From Treponema sp. (lineage in GTDB: Bacteria > Spirochaetota > Spirochaetia > Treponematales > Breznakiellaceae), in the NCBI GenBank assembly GCA_031280125.1, contig JAITHE010000004.1:1-62419 (forward strand): a stretch of 62,419 nt of DNA, in the 5' to 3' direction. Shown here piece by piece: positions 57,753 to 62,419 of the stretch (positions are counted from its first letter, which is position 1; every line of letters begins with the position of its first letter). The notes beneath the pieces were generated by a model. It did not search any database, was not told the DNA's origin, and saw only the letters and a program-made list of their open reading frames with translations. A program made the translations under genes and the position numbers.

Positions 57753-58367
57753 TTAACCTCCGTTGGTTCCGTATTTTTTAACGCTTTCCAGGATTAGATT
57801 CAGGCTTGTTTCCACCGTTGGTCCGTAGGCCAGGATCCCCTCGTCGTGTCCCGCAAGAACCAGGATCCCCTGGGTTTTCCCTTCGCCGCTGACGCTTCGT
57901 TCAACGGCCAGGGCAAGTTCCGGGGTTCCGTAGGCCGCCCCGGACGGAGTGGCAGGGCTGTGGTCCCGGAGCATCCCGTCAAAGAGGAGCCGGGAATGGA
58001 CGTGGATCACCGCGTTTACCCCGGGAGAAGCCCGGTATACCGCCCCATGGGTCAGGGATTCCGAGGACGCCCGGACAGGTCCGAAAGAGACCAGCCTGTT
58101 TCCGGCTATGTCGAAGGATTCCACCAGACAATACCCCTCCGGTCCCAGAACCGGCCGGGCGCCGGTGGCGGTACCGCTGATCAAAAAGGATTCCCCCTTA
58201 AAGCGGAGGCTCAGGTTGCCGAAACCGGCCCTTTGAGAATTAATCCCCACCAGGCCCATCCGGTAGAGCAGGGTCCGGGCGCCGTTAAGTTCCTTCCAGC
58301 CGGGCGCTTCCGGAACTTCTCCCATCCGGTGATCGGCGCTGTATTTGACATAACCTTCTTCAACCAC
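57753..58367 (-). CDS. Class II aldolase/adducin family protein (DHAP-shunt aldolase or MtnB-like)
   Basis: GFGNLSLRFKGESFLISGTATG; AVIHVHSRLLFDGML; LVLAGHDEGILAYG; immediately upstream of mtnP on the same strand. Confidence 0.82.
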   Translation of the reverse strand: MVEEGYVKYSADHRMGEVPEAPGWKELNGARTLLYRMGLVGINSQRAGFGNLSLRFKGESFLISGTATGARPVLGPEGYCLVESFDIAGNRLVSFGPVRASSESLTHGAVYRASPGVNAVIHVHSRLLFDGMLRDHSPATPSGAAYGTPELALAVERSVSGEGKTQGILVLAGHDEGILAYGPTVETSLNLILESVKKYGTNGG

Positions 58368-58568
58368 GATTTACCCCCCTTCCGTCCGGCGTGGAAGGCG
58401 CAAGGCCGGGATACAGCACCCCGATTCCCTCCTTCTTCTGGAGTGTCTGCAAGCCAAATGGTACGGTAGTGCTGTCCGTTTACATTCATTCCGCCGGTTC
58501 CGTGTAAAGAAAATAACCTTCCCCGCCCTGAAGCGCCGGGTGTGCAGCCCGCAGACAGAATCAAGTGA

Positions 58569-58642
<74 letters not shown>

Positions 58643-58795
58643 AAGGTTAGGCATAGAATACGCTTTTCCGGGAGGATTGTCAATTGCCCGCATGGCTTTA
58701 TACTGCTTCAACCCCAGGGAAACACGCCTTTAACGCCGGTACATCCACCGTTTCAGGGATGTAGGAGCGCGGGGATTGCTCCGGTTTCCTTGATT

Positions 58796-61393
58796 TTACC
58801 GGCCGGATCCGGCGGAAGGGGAGGGCTGCGCCCTTTCCTTCCGGGGCTTTCCGGCCTTTTTCCCGGAGACCCCCTTCGTACCCGCCGGGGGACGGTAGAT
58901 ACTGCCGTCAAAGAGAAATCTGAACACATCCCCGGCGGTTTCCACAAATTCCGTCCCAACCGAAGAACGGATATCCCTGTCCAGTTCATTCCAGTCCTCC
59001 CGGTTGCCCTCCGGGAGCAGTACCTTTTCCATGCCGTTCCGTATGGCCGCCAGAATCTTTTCCTTAAGGCCCCCAATGGGGAGGATCCGCCCCGTCAGGG
59101 TCAGTTCTCCGGTCATGGCGATCCCCGCCCCGGGAGCCCGGCCGCAGAGGGTTGACAGCAGGGAGGCGGCCAGGGTGATCCCTGCGGAGGGGCCGTCCTT
59201 GGGAATCGCCCCTTCGGGGACATGGATGTGAAAATCGGTTTTGGCAATATCCGCGGCAAACCGGAAAGCGGTCTGTTCGCTGCGAAGATAGGAAAGGGCA
59301 ATCCGGGCGCTTTCCTTCATCACGTCCCCCAGGTTTCCCGTAATGGTCAGTTCTCCGGTTCCCTCGTACCCTTTTGTTTCCACCGGAAGGATCGCCCCCC
59401 CCGTTTCGGTCCAGGCCAGGCCGTAAACCACGCCGGTCCGGGCCTCTTTGAACACCAGGTCCCGCTTGTACTTCCGGCGGCCCAGCAGTTTTTCCAGGCC
59501 GTCTTTGGTAACGGTTTTTTTATAGGAACCCACGGGCTTCCCTTCCCGGCCGTACCCGCTTTCCACCGCCTTCCGGGCCAGCCGCCTGACGCAGCGGGCT
59601 ATCTCCCTCTCCAGACCGCGTACCCCGGATTCCATGGTCCAGTACCGGATAATCGAAAGCACCGCCTCGTCCCGGAAGGCGATCCGTGCCTCCCCCAGGG
59701 AATTTTCCTTCAATTCCTTGGGGACCAGAAACTGTTTGGCGATGGCGAGTTTTTCATTTTCGCCGTACCCGGGAATGTCGATCACCTCCATGCGGTCCAA
59801 AAGCGGGTAGGGGATAGTATGGAGGGAATTGGCGGTGGCGATAAAGAGAACCCGGGAAAGATCGTAGGGAAGCTCCAGGTAGTGATCGGTAAAGGATCCG
59901 TTCTGTTCGGGATCCAGCACTTCCAGCAGGGCCGAGGCGGGATCCCCCCGGAAGTCGCCGGAAAGCTTGTCAATTTCGTCCAGAAGAAACACCGGGTTTA
60001 CCGTTCCGGCCTTTCGCATGGACTGAAGTATCTTCCCCGGCAGGGCCCCCACGTAGGTTTTACGGTGCCCCCGGATCTCCGCCTCGTCCCGGACGCCCCC
60101 CAGGGAAATCCGTACAAACCGGCGGTCCAGGGCCCGGGCCACCGATTTGCCCAGGCTGGTTTTTCCCGTTCCCGGAGGACCGGCAAAACACAGGATGGGG
60201 CCCTTCACCGGCAGGCCCTCCCCCCCGGCCAGTTCCCGGACGGCGATATATTCCAGGATCCGTTCCTTGGCCTTTTCCATGCCGTAGTGATCCGCCTCCA
60301 GGATCTCTTCCGCCTCCGCCAGATGGTCCGCCCCCGTCCTGGGCGGCGGACCATCTGGCGGAGGTTCCGCCGCCGGGGCTTTCCCCGTATCCGCCCAGGG
60401 AAGATCCGCTATCCACTCCAGGTAGCCCCGGAGTACCCCCGCTTCGGGGGACAGGGGTTGAAGCTTTTTAAGCCGGGCCAGTTCTTTCCGGGCCTTCTGG
60501 AGTACCTCTTCCCCGGGGTTTTTGGCGGCGATGGCCTCCTCCAGTCCGGCCACTTCATCCCCCCGTTCTTCCCTGCCCAGTTCCCGGTTGATTTCCCGCA
60601 GTTGTTCGTGGAGAATATATTCCCGGTGTTTTTTTTCCATCCGGCTTTTAACCTTGCCGGAAATGTTTTTCTGGATCCCCAGAATCTCGTTTTCCAGTTC
60701 TAAAACTTCCAGCAGGGCCGCAAGACGCTTTTCATCGTCCTCGTATTCCAGAAGGGCAGCCTTTTTTTCGGCGTTAACCGCCAGGGCGTTGCCGATGATG
60801 TTGCACAGCCGTTCCGGGCTTTCTGTCCTGTCGCTGACGGCCAGGGTTTCCGAGCTGACCTTTTTGGAGAATTCCGCATACTGGACAAAGGCCCTTTGGA
60901 CCGAACGCATCAGAGCCAGCCTGCCGGGACCCGGCTTTTCTTCCCCCTCCCGGGGGATGCCCAGGGCCCGGATCCGCACCCCCGTGAGGGCGCCGTTTTT
61001 TTCCAGGGCGGTGATTCTGCCCCGGTATTCCCCGTGGAACACCACCCGGTAGGAACCGTCGGGCAGGCGGAGATGCTGGACCATGCGGACCACGCTGCCC
61101 AGTTCATAGATTTCCCCCGGCTCCGGAGGGGCCGCCGCCTGGGAGGCCTGGGGCCGGAAGGAAACCGCAAAAAGCCGCCGGTCCCCCCGGAGGGCGCACT
61201 CCACCGCGTCGATCCCCGACCGGTAGGTAATGTAGACGGGTACAATGGTTTGGGGAAAGATCACCAGCTCCCGCAGAGGCAGCAGAGGGAATTCTTCGCT
61301 CCCCGTCTTGCCCGACAGGGCTGAAATGATCCGGGCAACTCCCCCCGGGGCGCCCTGTTTTGCCGGCGGGTTAACCGGAACGCCGTGTTTCAT
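58796..61393 (-). CDS. lon: Lon protease (endopeptidase La)
   Basis: GPILCFAGPPGTGKTSLGKSVARAL; VHVPEGAIPKDGPSAGITLAASLLS; GLKEKILAAIRNGMEKVLLP. Confidence 0.96.
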   Translation of the reverse strand: MKHGVPVNPPAKQGAPGGVARIISALSGKTGSEEFPLLPLRELVIFPQTIVPVYITYRSGIDAVECALRGDRRLFAVSFRPQASQAAAPPEPGEIYELGSVVRMVQHLRLPDGSYRVVFHGEYRGRITALEKNGALTGVRIRALGIPREGEEKPGPGRLALMRSVQRAFVQYAEFSKKVSSETLAVSDRTESPERLCNIIGNALAVNAEKKAALLEYEDDEKRLAALLEVLELENEILGIQKNISGKVKSRMEKKHREYILHEQLREINRELGREERGDEVAGLEEAIAAKNPGEEVLQKARKELARLKKLQPLSPEAGVLRGYLEWIADLPWADTGKAPAAEPPPDGPPPRTGADHLAEAEEILEADHYGMEKAKERILEYIAVRELAGGEGLPVKGPILCFAGPPGTGKTSLGKSVARALDRRFVRISLGGVRDEAEIRGHRKTYVGALPGKILQSMRKAGTVNPVFLLDEIDKLSGDFRGDPASALLEVLDPEQNGSFTDHYLELPYDLSRVLFIATANSLHTIPYPLLDRMEVIDIPGYGENEKLAIAKQFLVPKELKENSLGEARIAFRDEAVLSIIRYWTMESGVRGLEREIARCVRRLARKAVESGYGREGKPVGSYKKTVTKDGLEKLLGRRKYKRDLVFKEARTGVVYGLAWTETGGAILPVETKGYEGTGELTITGNLGDVMKESARIALSYLRSEQTAFRFAADIAKTDFHIHVPEGAIPKDGPSAGITLAASLLSTLCGRAPGAGIAMTGELTLTGRILPIGGLKEKILAAIRNGMEKVLLPEGNREDWNELDRDIRSSVGTEFVETAGDVFRFLFDGSIYRPPAGTKGVSGKKAGKPRKERAQPSPSAGSGR

Positions 61394-61657
61394 GGGTGGT
61401 ACCCTCAGGATACCCGCAACAGGGGAGGAAACTCAAGGCCGACGATACCCCCTCATCCGCCCTATGATACTACCAGTACGGCCCACAACAGCCGGGGGAA
61501 CCCAGCCGAAAAGCGGCAAGGGGACCCCAACCAAGCGGCAAAGCCGCGAAGGTTCCCCCCGTGCCGCCGCCAAGGATGGCGGTGTTTGTGTGCTTTAGGT
61601 GGAGTTGGCAAAGCAAACTCCCAGCCGAAAAGCGGCATGGAGGCCGTTTTTCGGCGC

Positions 61658-61686
61658 TTGACAAACCCCCGCGCCCGCCCTATGAT
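61658..61686 (+). promoter_or_regulatory. Consensus-like sigma70 promoter TTGACA-N17-TATGAT
   Basis: cttgacaaacccccgcgcccgccctatgatagc. Confidence 0.7.
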
Positions 61687-61853
61687 AGCAGACGCTACGG
61701 CCCACAGCCGTAGAATCGTATCCGGGAGGGTTGTGTCTATGCATGCGCTAATTCCTTACAGTACAACGATTTACCCCCCCCTCCCAGCAATTTTCTAATT
61801 CTTGCACAGTAATAGGTAATCCGCCCCGCGCTCCCGGAATTCCCGGCGGTTTG

Positions 61854-62125
61854 TCCGGGGTTCCGGCTCTCCGGTCCGGCGTACCCGCCGTTTTATCCGG
61901 GGTACAGAATACTTTATCCGGAGTACAGAACGATCCATCCGGAGTACAGAACGATCCATCCGGGGTACAAAACACTTCATCCGGGGTACAGAACGCTCCA
62001 TCCGGAGTACAGAACGCTCCATCCGGAGTACAGATCAAAGCGATCTGTACTCAGATCAGAGCGATCTGTACTCAGATTAAAACGATCTGTACTCCGGTCA
62101 AAGCAATCCGTATTCCGGTCAGCCC
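61854..62125. repeat. 21-bp-period tandem repeat array (tccggagtacagaacgatcca-type) switching to inverted orientation
   Basis: tccgg at 61854, 61875, 61896, 61917, 61938, 61959, 61980, 62001, 62022; then gatctgtact at 62042, 62063, 62084 and degenerate aatccgtatt at 62105. Confidence 0.92.
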
Positions 62126-62163
62126 CTTCGGGGGCCGGAACATAGCATGGAAGGAGACGCACG

Positions 62164-62419
62164 GTGGGCGGCTATAACGGAGACTGGGTCCCCGGCAGGC
62201 GGGACGACGTGTTGAACATGGGCCAGGTCTGGATGACGGTGATGGCCCAGAAGGGGGCGGCCTGGGGGATTCCCCAGACCGAAATCACGGCCCTGGTGGA
62301 ACTGGTGGGTACCGCCTCGGCGGCCCTGGCCACGGCCAAGGGCTCCGACAGGAACCAAAGGACCACCGCGGCCTGCCGGGCGGCCTTTGGGGCGCTGGTT
62401 AAAAAGATGCGGTTCCTCA
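62164..62419 (+). CDS. Hypothetical protein, 3'-truncated by window end (GTG start)
   Basis: VGGYNGDWVPGRRDDVLNMGQVWMTVMAQKGAAWGIPQTEITALVELVGTASAALATAKGSDRNQRTTAACRAAFGALVKKMRFL; aaggaga RBS upstream. Confidence 0.65.
   Translation, partial: MGGYNGDWVPGRRDDVLNMGQVWMTVMAQKGAAWGIPQTEITALVELVGTASAALATAKGSDRNQRTTAACRAAFGALVKKMRFL

Noticed and set aside
59222-60703. 493-aa plus-strand ORF
   Set aside because: Antisense to lon; Pro/Gly/Arg/Gln-rich shadow ORF typical of high-GC coding strands, no family signature.
61748-62038. Heptapeptide-repeat protein ORF (FCTPDGS) on the minus strand
   Set aside because: Both strands are open through the 21-bp array, and no convincing start/RBS was seen; kept only as a possibility in the repeat finding.
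61854-62125. Possible CRISPR array
   Set aside because: Repeats are contiguous 21-mers without unique spacers, and no cas genes are nearby.

Overview
The window is a coding-dense chromosomal segment, probably from a spirochaete. The Treponema-like gene orders (flgF-flgG-flgJ; rpsB-tsf-frr-uppS-cdsA-rseP) and family content suggest this, but the taxon is inference. The centrepiece is a ~15 kb plus-strand Pdu-type bacterial microcompartment (BMC) operon at ~10.17-25.46 kb. It encodes a PduA/J-like shell protein, PduB, a B12-dependent diol/glycerol dehydratase (PduCDE), its reactivase (PduGH), a PduK-like shell protein with a charged tail, PduL, a PduM-like protein, a PduN/EutN vertex protein, PduO, PduP, PduS, PduT and PduU, then a methylthioribose-kinase-family kinase, a PduV/EutP-like NTPase and an RluA-type pseudouridine synthase. 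It is preceded by a recognisable cobalamin riboswitch and by a HTH-PTS EIIA fusion gene. A second cluster (~43.1-50.2 kb) is a self-contained galactitol-type PTS with its own EI and HPr, plus two class II aldolases. A minus-strand MtnP + class II aldolase pair at ~57-58.4 kb resembles the DHAP-shunt / 5'-deoxyadenosine salvage module. The most interesting hypothesis is that 5-deoxyribose/5'-deoxyadenosine salvage (kinase inside the BMC operon, MtnP and class II aldolases nearby) is linked to the AdoCbl-dependent microcompartment, with unusual placement of an AdoCbl riboswitch in front of a B12-consuming operon. Other signals include a 21-bp-period repeat array that switches orientation, a triple-hairpin intergenic element with terminal inverted repeats, a duplicated nested-inverted-repeat element, an apparent C8 frameshift in cytidine deaminase, and an HPr lacking Ser46. 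No database search or folding was run; all calls come from reading the sequence and the supplied ORFs.
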